Shown here: one piece after another, positions 8,114-17,629 of the stretch
Layout of the letters: every line of letters begins with the position of its first letter
Numbering within the stretch: position 1 is the stretch's first letter
Source of the DNA: JACJWR01 sp964474045
Lineage (GTDB): Bacteria > Actinomycetota > Actinomycetes > S36-B12 > UBA10799
Direction of reading: 5' to 3'
DNA length: 64,000 nucleotides
Assembly (NCBI GenBank): GCA_964474045.1
Contig: CAYYRC010000003.1
Location: 1-64,000 of the forward strand
Notes under the pieces: generated by a model
Told to the model about the DNA's origin: nothing
The model's input: only the letters and a program-made list of their open reading frames with translations
Database searches by the model: none
Position numbers and translations under genes: made by a program

Positions 8114-8662
8114 GTGCCCAGAAACATCACCGACCACGGCACCCCGGACCGCTTCGTCACCGGGACCGTGGGGCTCCCCGGCGAGCGCACGTTCTACCTG
8201 CAGTCCCGCGTGGGCGCCGACGTGGTCAGCGTCGTGCTGGAGAAGCAGCAGGTGAGCCTGCTGGCCGAGAAGATGGCCGAGATGCTGGACGAGGTCGGCC
8301 GCTCAGATGCCGCCGCGGCGGCAGCCGAACCCGGCGCGGAGGACTTGGACCCGTTGGAGATGCCGATCTCGGAGGCGTTCCGGGTGGGTGCCTTCGGGAT
8401 GGGCTGGGATACCGGAAGCCACCGGGTGGTGCTCGAGATCCACGCCGTCGACGACGAGCACGACGAGGTCCCCGACATCGGCGACGACGAGGCCGACGGC
8501 CCCGACTGCCTGCGGGTGTGGCTGCCCCCGGATGCCGCCAGGGCTTTCATCCGCCGTTCCACCGCGGTGGTCTCCGCTGGGCGTCCGCCGTGCCCGTTCT
8601 GCCACTTGCCGCTGGACGCCGAGGGCCATATCTGCCCACGGGCGAACGGCTACCGCCGCTGA
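8114..8662 (+). CDS. DUF3090 family protein
   Basis: A 182-residue actinobacterial protein of unknown function. The family features are VTGTVGLPGERTFYLQ at the N-terminus, a central acidic stretch, and a C-terminal zinc-ribbon-like CPFCxxxxxxxGHxCPRANGY, in which CxxC and H/C could bind metal. It starts at a GTG nine bases after the phosphatase stop and is followed 14 bases later by the SCO1664-like gene. The genomic link to mycothiol ligase is conserved in the phylum, but no mechanism is known. Confidence 0.9.
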   Translation: MPRNITDHGTPDRFVTGTVGLPGERTFYLQSRVGADVVSVVLEKQQVSLLAEKMAEMLDEVGRSDAAAAAAEPGAEDLDPLEMPISEAFRVGAFGMGWDTGSHRVVLEIHAVDDEHDEVPDIGDDEADGPDCLRVWLPPDAARAFIRRSTAVVSAGRPPCPFCHLPLDAEGHICPRANGYRR

Positions 8663-8676
8663 CTCAGGGGCGGCCG

Positions 8677-9438
8677 ATGGACATCGAGACTCCGCTGGAC
8701 GACCTGGCGGACGGCCCGCTGGAGGTCGTCGGGCGCCTGACGAGCGCGTCCAACGTGGTGCTCCAGTGCCGTACCGGCGCCGGCGACCTGTGCGCCTACA
8801 AGCCCGCATCGGGGGAGCGCCCGCTGTGGGACTACCCGGGAGCCGTGCTGGCGCTGCACGAGGTGTGGGCCTTTGAGGTTGACTGCGCGCTTGATTGGGG
8901 GCTCGTGCCGCCGACCTTCTGGCGCGAGGATGCCCCCTTGGGGCCCGGCATGGTGCAGGCCTGGGTGCACGCCGCTCCGACGTCCGATGTGGACGTGATG
9001 TCGGCGGACGGCGTTCCCGCGGGCTGGCTGCCGGTCCTGCGCGCCGAGGACGAGCGAGGGCGCGATGTCGTCGTGGCGCACCGCGACACCGCGCGCCTGG
9101 CGGACGTGGCCGTCTTCGATGCCCTCATCAACAACTCCGACCGAAAGGCGGGGCACTTGCTGGGCGACGGTGCAGCCATCGTCGGGATCGACCACGGGGT
9201 GGCGTTCAGCCCGGAGCCGCGGCTTCGGACGGTGCTGTGGGGCTTCGCAGGACGGGACCTGGCGCCTCGCCACATCAGCGCCCTGGGGCGCCTGCTCGAA
9301 CGGCCGCCGCAGCTGACGACGGACCGCGACGGCGCCGCCGGCGCGGCCCTGCTGCTGCGAGCCCAGTCCCTGCTGTCCGCGGGAACCTTCCCCGAGCCGT
9401 CGCCCGGCTGGCCTGTGGTGCCCTGGCCGCTCTGGTAG
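8677..9438 (+). CDS. SCO1664 family protein (PI3/4-kinase-like fold)
   Basis: A 253-residue protein. It has an N-terminal ATP-lobe-like segment (VLQCRTGAGDLCAYKPASGERPLWDYP) and a catalytic-loop-like FDALINNSDRKAGHLL followed by VGIDHGVAF. These correspond to the D..N and D-x-G arrangement of phosphatidylinositol-kinase-like enzymes, as noted for the SCO1664 family. The substrate is unknown. The start is ATG 8677; the longer open frame upstream is antisense or frame-shifted coding of the phosphatase gene. It lies between DUF3090 and mshC. Confidence 0.85.
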   Translation: MDIETPLDDLADGPLEVVGRLTSASNVVLQCRTGAGDLCAYKPASGERPLWDYPGAVLALHEVWAFEVDCALDWGLVPPTFWREDAPLGPGMVQAWVHAAPTSDVDVMSADGVPAGWLPVLRAEDERGRDVVVAHRDTARLADVAVFDALINNSDRKAGHLLGDGAAIVGIDHGVAFSPEPRLRTVLWGFAGRDLAPRHISALGRLLERPPQLTTDRDGAAGAALLLRAQSLLSAGTFPEPSPGWPVVPWPLW

Positions 9439-9442
9439 CCAC

Positions 9443-9448
9443 TACTCT
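9443..9448 (+). promoter_or_regulatory. -10 box, mshC
   Basis: TACTCT ends 6 nt before the GTG at 9455, just downstream of the SCO1664-like stop. It suggests a separate leaderless mshC transcript within the cluster. Confidence 0.5.
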
Positions 9449-9454
9449 CGCCCT

Positions 9455-10678
9455 GTGCAGACCTGGCCCTCGCCCTCCATCCCCGCGCTGCCCGGCCGAG
9501 CGCCGGGGCTGACGCTCTTCGACACCGCGACCGGTGAGCTGCGGCCGTCGTCGCCGGGGGAGCCGGCGCGGCTGTACGTGTGCGGCATCACCCCGTACGA
9601 CTCGACGCACCTGGGCCACGCCGCGACCTATACGGCGTTCGACCTGGTGCAACGGATGTGGATCGACGCCGGCCACGAGGTGCTCTATGTCCAGAACATC
9701 ACCGACGTCGACGATCCGCTGCTGGAGCGCGCCGCTGCCACCGGCGAGGACTGGGAGGCCCTGGCGGCCCGCGAGATCGCCCGGTTCGTCGACGACATGA
9801 CCGAGCTGCGGCTGCTGGCCCCGGACGAGTGGGTGAGCGTGGTCGAGTCCATCCCGCATGTCGTCCGCGCCATCGAGAAGCTCCTCGCCACCGGCGCGGC
9901 CTACGAAGTCGACGGTGACCTGTACTTCGACATCACGGCGGATCCACGGTTCGGTTCGGTGGCGAACCTGAGCGCCGCTGACATGCTGCGGCTGTCGGCG
10001 GAGCGCGGCGGCGACCCGGATCGGGCGGGCAAGCGGCACCCGCTGGACGCGCTGCTGTGGCGCGCGGAACGGCCGGGGGAGCCGAGCTGGCCGAGTCCCT
10101 TCGGTCCGGGACGCCCAGGCTGGCACGTCGAGTGCGTGGCGATCGCACTGGACGACCTCGGTCCGGCCTTCGACGTGCAGGGCGGCGGTCGCGACCTGGC
10201 CTTCCCCCACCACGAGATCGGGGCGTCGCAGGGTCAGGTGATCAGCGGTGAGTGGCCGTACGCCCGGATCTACTGCCACGCGGGGCTGGTCGGCTACCAG
10301 GGGCAGAAGATGAGCAAGTCCCTGGGCAACCTGGTGTTCGTGTCCGACCTGCGCGCGCAACACGACGCGATGGCGGTGCGCCTCGTGCTCCTGGACCACC
10401 ACTACCGGGAGGACTGGGAGTACCGCGACGGCGACCTGGCGGCGGCCGAGCTACGCCTGGCGAGGTGGCGGGAGGCGGTAGCCTGGCCGACCGGGCCCCC
10501 GGCCGAACGCCTGCTGGAGCAGGTGCGCGAACGTATGGCGGACGACCTCGACGCGCCGGCCGCGCTTCGCCTCGTCGACCGGTGGGCCGAGGAGCAGCGC
10601 GTCCGCGGCGGCGACGACCCCAGCGCGCCCGGGATCGTCAGCCGAATGTGCGACGCCCTGCTCGGGGTCGCACTGTAG
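9455..10678 (+). CDS. mshC: Cysteine:GlcN-Ins ligase MshC (mycothiol biosynthesis)
   Basis: A 407-residue class I cysteinyl-tRNA-synthetase-like enzyme that joins cysteine to 1-D-myo-inosityl-2-amino-2-deoxy-alpha-D-glucopyranoside, the third step of mycothiol synthesis. The HIGH-type motif appears as HLGHA in YDSTHLGHAATYTAFD, KMSKS is intact (GQKMSKSLGN), and the zinc/cysteine-site residues are in LYVCGITPYD and WHVECVAIA. The short C-terminus without an anticodon-binding domain, and the SCO1664/DUF3090 neighbours, distinguish it from CysS. Its presence implies mycothiol is the main low-molecular-weight thiol. Confidence 0.96.
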   Translation: MQTWPSPSIPALPGRAPGLTLFDTATGELRPSSPGEPARLYVCGITPYDSTHLGHAATYTAFDLVQRMWIDAGHEVLYVQNITDVDDPLLERAAATGEDWEALAAREIARFVDDMTELRLLAPDEWVSVVESIPHVVRAIEKLLATGAAYEVDGDLYFDITADPRFGSVANLSAADMLRLSAERGGDPDRAGKRHPLDALLWRAERPGEPSWPSPFGPGRPGWHVECVAIALDDLGPAFDVQGGGRDLAFPHHEIGASQGQVISGEWPYARIYCHAGLVGYQGQKMSKSLGNLVFVSDLRAQHDAMAVRLVLLDHHYREDWEYRDGDLAAAELRLARWREAVAWPTGPPAERLLEQVRERMADDLDAPAALRLVDRWAEEQRVRGGDDPSAPGIVSRMCDALLGVAL

Positions 10679-10688
10679 GCGGCAGCGG

Positions 10689-11255
10689 ATGAGCGAGCGC
10701 CGTCCGGCGCCTGCGTCCTTCGCAGCTGGCGACGCGCCGTCCGAGACCGAGTTCCGGCGCTGGTATTGGACCGTCTCGGACCTGCGCCAGATCGCGAAGG
10801 CACTGGGGGTCGCCACCAGCGGGCCCAAGCTTGCCCTGACGGAGCGGATCGCAGCCCGACTGGCGGGACGCCCGGCGCCCGCAGCGCCCAGACGGGGGTC
10901 CCGCAACCGCGTGCCGGCGCCCCTGTCGGCCCGGAGCGTGATTCCGCCCGAGGTCATCCTCGACCGAGCGTTGCAGGACTGGTTCCGGGAGCAGCTCGGC
11001 CCGGCCTTCCGCATCGACGAGCACCTACGTCGCTTCCTGCGAGACGGGTCGGGCTCGACGCTGGGCGACGCGCTGGAGCACTGGCATGCCACCCGCGACG
11101 CCGCCCGTCCGGCGATCGCGGCGCAGTTCCAATACAACCGCTTCGTCCGCGAATGGCGCGCTACCCACCCGGGGGCGGCTCACGATGACGTCGTCCGAGC
11201 CTGGCATGCGGCCTGCGACCAGCCCTCCGACGGATCTAGGGCGATAGGTCCCTAG
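10689..11255 (+). CDS. SAP-domain / DUF6434-type protein
   Basis: A 188-residue protein. Residues 20-60 (FRRWYWTVSDLRQIAKALGVATSG.K..L..RI) form a SAP-like helix-extended-loop-helix unit that in relatives binds DNA. The second half (SVIPPEVILDRALQDWFREQLGPAFRID..LR.FL and LGDALEHWHATRDAARPAI..QFQYNRF.REW) matches DUF6434-type proteins. The role is unknown. It starts ten bases after mshC and probably shares its transcript. Its stop codon shares CTAG with that of kup. Confidence 0.8.
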   Translation: MSERRPAPASFAAGDAPSETEFRRWYWTVSDLRQIAKALGVATSGPKLALTERIAARLAGRPAPAAPRRGSRNRVPAPLSARSVIPPEVILDRALQDWFREQLGPAFRIDEHLRRFLRDGSGSTLGDALEHWHATRDAARPAIAAQFQYNRFVREWRATHPGAAHDDVVRAWHAACDQPSDGSRAIGP

Positions 11256-13159
11256 AACCGCATCAGCGTCGTCCACTCCATGATCATGTCCTGCGGGACC
11301 GTGAGCACCAGCTGGGGCTGCCGGGCGTTGCGCATGAGGAAGGCGAAGATGTGCTTGCGCCACAGCGCCATCCCCTTGCTGTCCACCGGGAGCGGGTCCA
11401 CTGTGTGGATGATGATCATGGAGTTACCCTCGGCCACCGGAATCCCATGCGCCCGCAGGGCCGCGATCAGGGCCTTGCCGCTGGGGTACTCCATGAACCC
11501 GTAGCGGACCTCGAGCCGCGTCAGGTGCGGTCCCAGCTCGACGAACCGCAGCTGCTCATCGAGGGGCACGGTCGGCACCTGCTGCACCAGAAAGGCCGCC
11601 TGCACCGTGTTCGCGCGCAGGTTGCCCCCCTTGCGCAGGTACTCGCCCAGGGCCATCGGCAGCTTCGACCCACCCGTGAGGAAGATCGCGGTGCCGGGGA
11701 TGACGGGGACGTGGTGGGCGGCGACATAGCCCTCGAGCTCGGCGACGTCCAAGGTCTCGGCGGCCATCCGGGCGCGCAGCAGCCGAAGCCCTGCCGCCCA
11801 GCTCATGAAGACGGTGAACAGTACGATCGCGACGGCGAGCGGAAACCACCCACCGTGGAAGAACTTCAGCAGGTTCGCCCCGAAGAAAGACAGGTCGATG
11901 AAGCCGAACAGCCCGGCCAGCGGGATCACCGCCCACAGCGGAGCACCCCACTGCTTGCGCGCCACGGCGGTGATGAGGATCGTCGTGATGACGAAGGTCC
12001 CGGTCACAGCGATGCCGTAGGCGGAGGCCAAGTTGGAGGAATCCCGGAATCCCAGGATCAGGACCACCACGGCCAGGCACAGCGCCCAGTTGACGAACGG
12101 CACATAGATCTGTCCCCTGTGCGCGGCCGAGGTGTGACGTACGCGCATGCGAGGCAGATAGCCCAGGCGGATCGCCTCGTCGGTCATCGAGAACGCACCG
12201 CTGATCACAGCCTGGGAGGCGATGACGGTGGCCATCGTGGCGAGGATGATCATCGGCCACATGAGCACGTGCGGGACCAGCAGGTAGAACGGGTTGCCGT
12301 CCGCGCTCGGCGTGCGGATGATGAGCGCCGCCTGACCCAGGTAGTTGCAGAACAGCGCGGGCATCACGATCCAGAACCACGACAGCCGGATCGGGCGCTT
12401 GCCGAAGTGGCCCATGTCGGCGTACAGCGCCTCGGCGCCGGTGACGCACAGCACGACCGACCCCAGCGACACGAAGGCGACCAGCGGCTCAGAGATGGCC
12501 AGCCCGACGGCGTAGGTGGGCGATATCGCCTTGAGCACCCCGGGCGTCTGCACGATGCTCGCGATCCCGAGCGCGGCGATGACCGCGAACCAGACGATCA
12601 TGACCGGGCCGAAGGCCGCACCCACCCGAGCGGTGCCGTAGCGCTGCGATGCGAAGAGCAGCAGCAGGATGACGACCGCGACGATCTCGACGTAGCTCGA
12701 CAGCGAGGGCGCCACGACCTCGATGCCCTCGATCGCGCTCAGCACTGACACCGCCGGGGTGATCATGCCGTCGCCGTAGAACAGCGCCGCGCCGAACACG
12801 CCCAGGGCCGACAGCAGCGCCAGCGACTTGGCGCTGATCTTCAACCGGTGGATGTAGGCGGTCAGGGCCATGATGCCGCCCTCGCCGCCGTTGTCGGCGC
12901 GCATGACGATGAGCACGTACTTGACCGACACCACCAGCGTGAGCGTCCAGAAGATCATGGACACCGCGCCCATCGCGCGATCCGGCTGCACGTCCAGGTT
13001 GCGCGGCCCGGCGAAGACCTCCTGGAACGCATACAGCGGCGAGGTGCCGATATCGCCGAAGACGACGCCGATGGCGCCCACGGCCAGCCGTCCCATGCCG
13101 CTCGGGGCCTTGGGCCGGCGCGGACGGGTAACGCGCGGTGTGCTCGCGGCGGTGGTCAC
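11252..13159 (-). CDS. kup: KUP/HAK/KT family potassium transporter
   Basis: A 635-residue K+ uptake symporter with about twelve N-terminal membrane helices and a soluble C-terminal domain (after about residue 470). The first helix carries GVVFGDIGTSPLYAFQEVF, the family signature. MALTAYIHR and FYGDGMITPAVSVLSAIEG follow. The start is a GTG with a -10 box six bases upstream. Its stop codon overlaps that of the convergent SAP-domain gene on CTAG (11252-11255). Confidence 0.96.
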   Translation of the reverse strand: MTTAASTPRVTRPRRPKAPSGMGRLAVGAIGVVFGDIGTSPLYAFQEVFAGPRNLDVQPDRAMGAVSMIFWTLTLVVSVKYVLIVMRADNGGEGGIMALTAYIHRLKISAKSLALLSALGVFGAALFYGDGMITPAVSVLSAIEGIEVVAPSLSSYVEIVAVVILLLLFASQRYGTARVGAAFGPVMIVWFAVIAALGIASIVQTPGVLKAISPTYAVGLAISEPLVAFVSLGSVVLCVTGAEALYADMGHFGKRPIRLSWFWIVMPALFCNYLGQAALIIRTPSADGNPFYLLVPHVLMWPMIILATMATVIASQAVISGAFSMTDEAIRLGYLPRMRVRHTSAAHRGQIYVPFVNWALCLAVVVLILGFRDSSNLASAYGIAVTGTFVITTILITAVARKQWGAPLWAVIPLAGLFGFIDLSFFGANLLKFFHGGWFPLAVAIVLFTVFMSWAAGLRLLRARMAAETLDVAELEGYVAAHHVPVIPGTAIFLTGGSKLPMALGEYLRKGGNLRANTVQAAFLVQQVPTVPLDEQLRFVELGPHLTRLEVRYGFMEYPSGKALIAALRAHGIPVAEGNSMIIIHTVDPLPVDSKGMALWRKHIFAFLMRNARQPQLVLTVPQDMIMEWTTLMRF

Positions 13160-13165
13160 GACGCG

Positions 13166-13171
13166 AGGCTA
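13166..13171 (-). promoter_or_regulatory. -10 box, kup
   Basis: TAGCCT on the minus strand ends 6 nt before the GTG at 13159. No ribosome-binding site is present, so kup is probably leaderless. Confidence 0.55.
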
Positions 13172-13190
13172 CCGCTCGGGCAGGTGTCGG

Positions 13191-14228
<1,038 letters not shown>

Positions 14229-14381
14229 CTTTCGCTCCTCGCTGCAGGTTTGCTTTCGGGGTCCTGGCGCAGCCTCCCGCGCGGAACAGGAGTCTGGCAT
14301 GGCTGGGCGCACGATGCCTGCCACGCGGACCTGACCCGCTGGCGCGCCTGCACGTGCTTCGCCGCACTAGATTGACGGGTC

Positions 14382-14390
14382 TAAGGAGGT
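14382..14390 (+). promoter_or_regulatory. Perfect Shine-Dalgarno of zwf
   Basis: TAAGGAGGT, the full nine-base complement of the usual 16S rRNA 3' end, lies four bases before the ATG at 14395. It is the strongest ribosome-binding site in the window and decides the zwf start over the second ATG four codons later. Confidence 0.85.
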
Positions 14391-14394
14391 TCAC

Positions 14395-15783
14395 ATGTCC
14401 CTCGGCATGTCCGACCGCCTGGTCATCTTCGGCATCTCCGGTGACCTGGCCTACAAGATGACCATCCCGTCGCTCTACCGGCTGGAGAAGCGCGGCCTGC
14501 TGGAGGTCCCGGTGCTGGGCGTCGCCGGCACCGACTGGGGTCCGGACGGGCTGGAGAAGCGCGCCCGCGCCAGCATCACGGAGAACGCCGGTGAGCCCCT
14601 TGACGAGTCCGTCTTCGCCCGGCTGATGGCCAAGATGAGCTACATCTACGGCAACTTCGACGATCCGGAGCTGTACGAGAAGGTGTTCGCGGCGCTGGGG
14701 GAGGCCCAGGCGCCGACGTTCTACCTGGAGATCCCGCCGAGCCTGTTCGGCATGGTCGCCAAGCACCTGGCTCAGGCGGGCCTGCTGGCCGAGCCGGCCC
14801 GGCTGGTCGTCGAGAAGCCCTTCGGACACGACCGTGCCAGCGCGGACGCCCTGGCCAGCGAGCTGCACCAGTACGTCCAGGAGGACCAGCTCTACCGGAT
14901 CGACCACTTCCTGGGGAAGGAGCCCGTGCAGGACATCCTGCACCTGCGCTTCGCCAACTCCCTGCTGGAGCCGGTCTGGAACCGCGACCACGTGCGCGGG
15001 ATCATGATCACGATGGCCGAGTCCTTCGGCGTGGCCGACCGCGGCAGCTTCTACGACCCCGTCGGCGCCCTGCGCGACGTCGTCCAGAACCACATCCTGC
15101 AGATGCTGGCCCTGACCTGCTTGGAGCCGCCGAGCGGCAGCCCGATGGCCTCGCGCCGGCTGGACTTCTTCCGCGGCGTCGAGACCGTCAAGGTCGAGGA
15201 CGTGGTTCGCGGCCAGTACGACGGCTACCTGAAAGTCAAAGGCGTGGCGCCGGACTCCACCACCGAGACCTTCGTGGCCCTCAAGCTGAAAGTGGAGTCG
15301 TGGCGCTGGGCCGGGGTCCCCATCTTCATCCGGACCGGCAAGGAGATGCCGATGACGGCGACCGAGATCGTCGTGCGGCTGAAGAACCCGCCCGGGGTGG
15401 TGTACCCGAGCCGCAAGCGCCCCCCCGGCCACGACGACATCGTGCTGCGCATCGGCAAGAACTCCGGCGTGGGGTTCTCGCTGCGGATCAAGAAGCCGGG
15501 AACCGACTTCGACGAGCCGGAGATGGTCAACCTGGACTTCGCCCAGTCCCTCGGCTACATCCCCACTCCCTACGAGCGGCTGCTGACCGACGCCATGAAG
15601 GGCGACCACAGCCTGTTCCCGGACCAGGCTGTGGAGGATGAGACCTGGCGCATCGTCGAGCCGATCCTGACCGACCCGCCCAAGATCCAGACCTACGAGC
15701 CCGGCACGTGGGGCCCGCGGGCGGCGATCGACATGGCCCGCAGCATCGGCGGCTGGCGGGAGCCGGCCGCCCAGACCGACTGA
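14395..15783 (+). CDS. zwf: Glucose-6-phosphate 1-dehydrogenase
   Basis: A 462-residue enzyme that oxidises glucose 6-phosphate to 6-phosphogluconolactone. The nucleotide-binding motif FGISGDLAYKM is at the N-terminus. VVEKPFGHD and the active-site signature YRIDHFLGKEPVQ are in the middle, and IRTGKEMP near residue 315 contacts substrate. Length is normal. It is followed 42 bases later by pgi, and gnd is divergent upstream, so three steps around glucose 6-phosphate are encoded together. Confidence 0.97.
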   Translation: MSLGMSDRLVIFGISGDLAYKMTIPSLYRLEKRGLLEVPVLGVAGTDWGPDGLEKRARASITENAGEPLDESVFARLMAKMSYIYGNFDDPELYEKVFAALGEAQAPTFYLEIPPSLFGMVAKHLAQAGLLAEPARLVVEKPFGHDRASADALASELHQYVQEDQLYRIDHFLGKEPVQDILHLRFANSLLEPVWNRDHVRGIMITMAESFGVADRGSFYDPVGALRDVVQNHILQMLALTCLEPPSGSPMASRRLDFFRGVETVKVEDVVRGQYDGYLKVKGVAPDSTTETFVALKLKVESWRWAGVPIFIRTGKEMPMTATEIVVRLKNPPGVVYPSRKRPPGHDDIVLRIGKNSGVGFSLRIKKPGTDFDEPEMVNLDFAQSLGYIPTPYERLLTDAMKGDHSLFPDQAVEDETWRIVEPILTDPPKIQTYEPGTWGPRAAIDMARSIGGWREPAAQTD

Positions 15784-15825
15784 CCGATCCGCCAGCCCGG
15801 CGCCACCCATCCCGAGGAGATCCCC

Positions 15826-17463
15826 ATGGTCCAGCGCGGCACCTCGCCCCGCACCGCCCCCGCCTGGGGCGAGCTCGAGCAGCACGTCGGCCAGATCGGC
15901 GACACCACCCTGCGGGAGTTCTTCGCCGCCGACGCCGACCGCGGCACCCGCCTGACCGCCGAGGGGGCCGGGCTGTACCTGGACTACTCCAAGCAGCGGG
16001 TGGATGACAAGGCGCTGGACCTCTTGTGCGACCTCGCCGACCAGCGCGGCCTGCGCGAGTACTTCGCGTCCATGTTCGCCGGCGAGCACATCAACACCAC
16101 CGAGGACCGCGCGGTGCTGCATGTCGCACTGCGCATGCCCAAGGGCGAGTCCCTGCTCGTGGACGGCCGCGACGCGGTGGCCGACGTGCACGATGTGCTC
16201 GACCGCATGGCCGTGTTCAGCGACAAGGTCCGCGGCGGCGAGTGGGTGGGCCACACCGGCAAGCCCATCAAGAACGTGGTCAACATCGGCATCGGCGGCT
16301 CGGACCTGGGCCCCGTGATGGCCTACCAGGCGCTGCGGCACTACTCGCGGCGGGACATGACGTTCCGGTTTGTGTCCAACGTGGACGGCACCGACTTCGT
16401 CGAGGCCGTCGAGGGGCTCGACGCCGAGGAGACGCTGTTCATCATCTCCTCCAAGACCTTCACCACCCAGGAGACCATGACCAACGCCAACTCGGCGCGG
16501 GAGTGGCTCATCGCCCGGCTGGGCACGCCGGCGGCGATCGCCAAGCACTTCGTCGCCGTGAGCACGAACGAGGAACTGGTGACGGGGTTCGGGATCGACC
16601 CGGCCAACATGTTCGGCTTCTGGGACTGGGTCGGCGGGCGGTACTCGATGGACTCCGCCATCGGCCTGTCCACGATGATCGCGATCGGCCCGGAGCAGTA
16701 CGGCGAGATGCTCGCGGGCATGCACGAGATGGACGTCCACGCCCGGGACACCCCCTGGCGGCAGAACCTGCCGGTGCTCATGGGCCTGCTCAACGTGTGG
16801 AACCGCAACTTCCTGGGCACCTCGTCGGTGGCCGTGCTGCCCTACGAGCAGTACCTCGTGCGCTTCCCCGCGTACCTGCAGCAGCTCACGATGGAGTCCA
16901 ATGGCAAATGCGTGCGCCTGGACGGCGAGCTGGTCGACACCGACACCGGCGCGGTGTTCTGGGGCGAGCCCGGCACCAACGGCCAGCACTCGTTCTACCA
17001 GCTCATCCACCAGGGCACGACGGTCATCCCGAGCGACTTCTTCTTCTTCCGCACGCCGGTCAACCCGCTGCCGGCCAAGGACGCCCCGGATCACCACGAC
17101 CTGCTGGTGGCCAACTGCATCGCCCAGTCCTCGGCGCTGGCGTTCGGCAAGACCGCCGAGGAGGTCGCCGCCGAGGGTGTGACCCCGGATCTGGTGAGCG
17201 CCAAGGTGATGCCCGGCAACCGGCCGAGCAACACGGTGGTCGCGGACATCCTCAACCCGCGCTCGCTGGGGCGCCTGGTCGCGCTGTACGAGCAGTCCGT
17301 GTTCACCCAGGGCGTGATCTGGGGGATCGACTCCTTCGACCAGTGGGGCGTCGAGCTGGGCAAGGTGCTGGCGCGCAAGCTGACCCCGCTGCTGGTGGAC
17401 GGCACCGAGGTGCCCGGGTTCGACTCGTCCACCTACGCGCTGGCGGCCAAGTACCGGGACTGA
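15826..17463 (+). CDS. pgi: Glucose-6-phosphate isomerase
   Basis: A 545-residue cytosolic isomerase interconverting glucose 6-phosphate and fructose 6-phosphate. The family signatures are intact: VNIGIGGSDLGPVM, FISSKTFTTQETM, the second signature GGRYSMDSAIGLS, and GTNGQHSFYQLIHQG with the catalytic His. ATG 15826 is preceded by GAGGAGAT eight bases upstream. It follows zwf closely and is probably co-transcribed. Confidence 0.98.
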   Translation: MVQRGTSPRTAPAWGELEQHVGQIGDTTLREFFAADADRGTRLTAEGAGLYLDYSKQRVDDKALDLLCDLADQRGLREYFASMFAGEHINTTEDRAVLHVALRMPKGESLLVDGRDAVADVHDVLDRMAVFSDKVRGGEWVGHTGKPIKNVVNIGIGGSDLGPVMAYQALRHYSRRDMTFRFVSNVDGTDFVEAVEGLDAEETLFIISSKTFTTQETMTNANSAREWLIARLGTPAAIAKHFVAVSTNEELVTGFGIDPANMFGFWDWVGGRYSMDSAIGLSTMIAIGPEQYGEMLAGMHEMDVHARDTPWRQNLPVLMGLLNVWNRNFLGTSSVAVLPYEQYLVRFPAYLQQLTMESNGKCVRLDGELVDTDTGAVFWGEPGTNGQHSFYQLIHQGTTVIPSDFFFFRTPVNPLPAKDAPDHHDLLVANCIAQSSALAFGKTAEEVAAEGVTPDLVSAKVMPGNRPSNTVVADILNPRSLGRLVALYEQSVFTQGVIWGIDSFDQWGVELGKVLARKLTPLLVDGTEVPGFDSSTYALAAKYRD

Positions 17464-17481
17464 CGAGTTGGGCTGGCCCGG

Positions 17482-17516
17482 CTGACGGGCGCCGGGCGCC
17501 GGCGCCGGCGGCCGTG
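17482..17516. terminator. GC-rich hairpin after pgi
   Basis: GGGCGCCGGGCGCCGGCGCC and neighbouring bases are strongly self-complementary and lie 20 bases after the pgi stop. There is no T-tract, so this is only a candidate for transcription stop. Confidence 0.3.
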
Positions 17517-17629
17517 CCTAAGCGCGATGCGACCGTATTTGCGGCGTGCGACCGCCCGTAGCGGGCGCTGTGCGGCACAACGGTCACCTCGCGATCGCGA
17601 CCCCTTCGGGCCTGGAGGACAATCACCCA

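Noticed and set aside
7744..8676. Extended N-terminus of the SCO1664-like protein
   Set aside because: That part is an off-frame reading of the phosphatase and DUF3090 genes; similarity begins at 8677.
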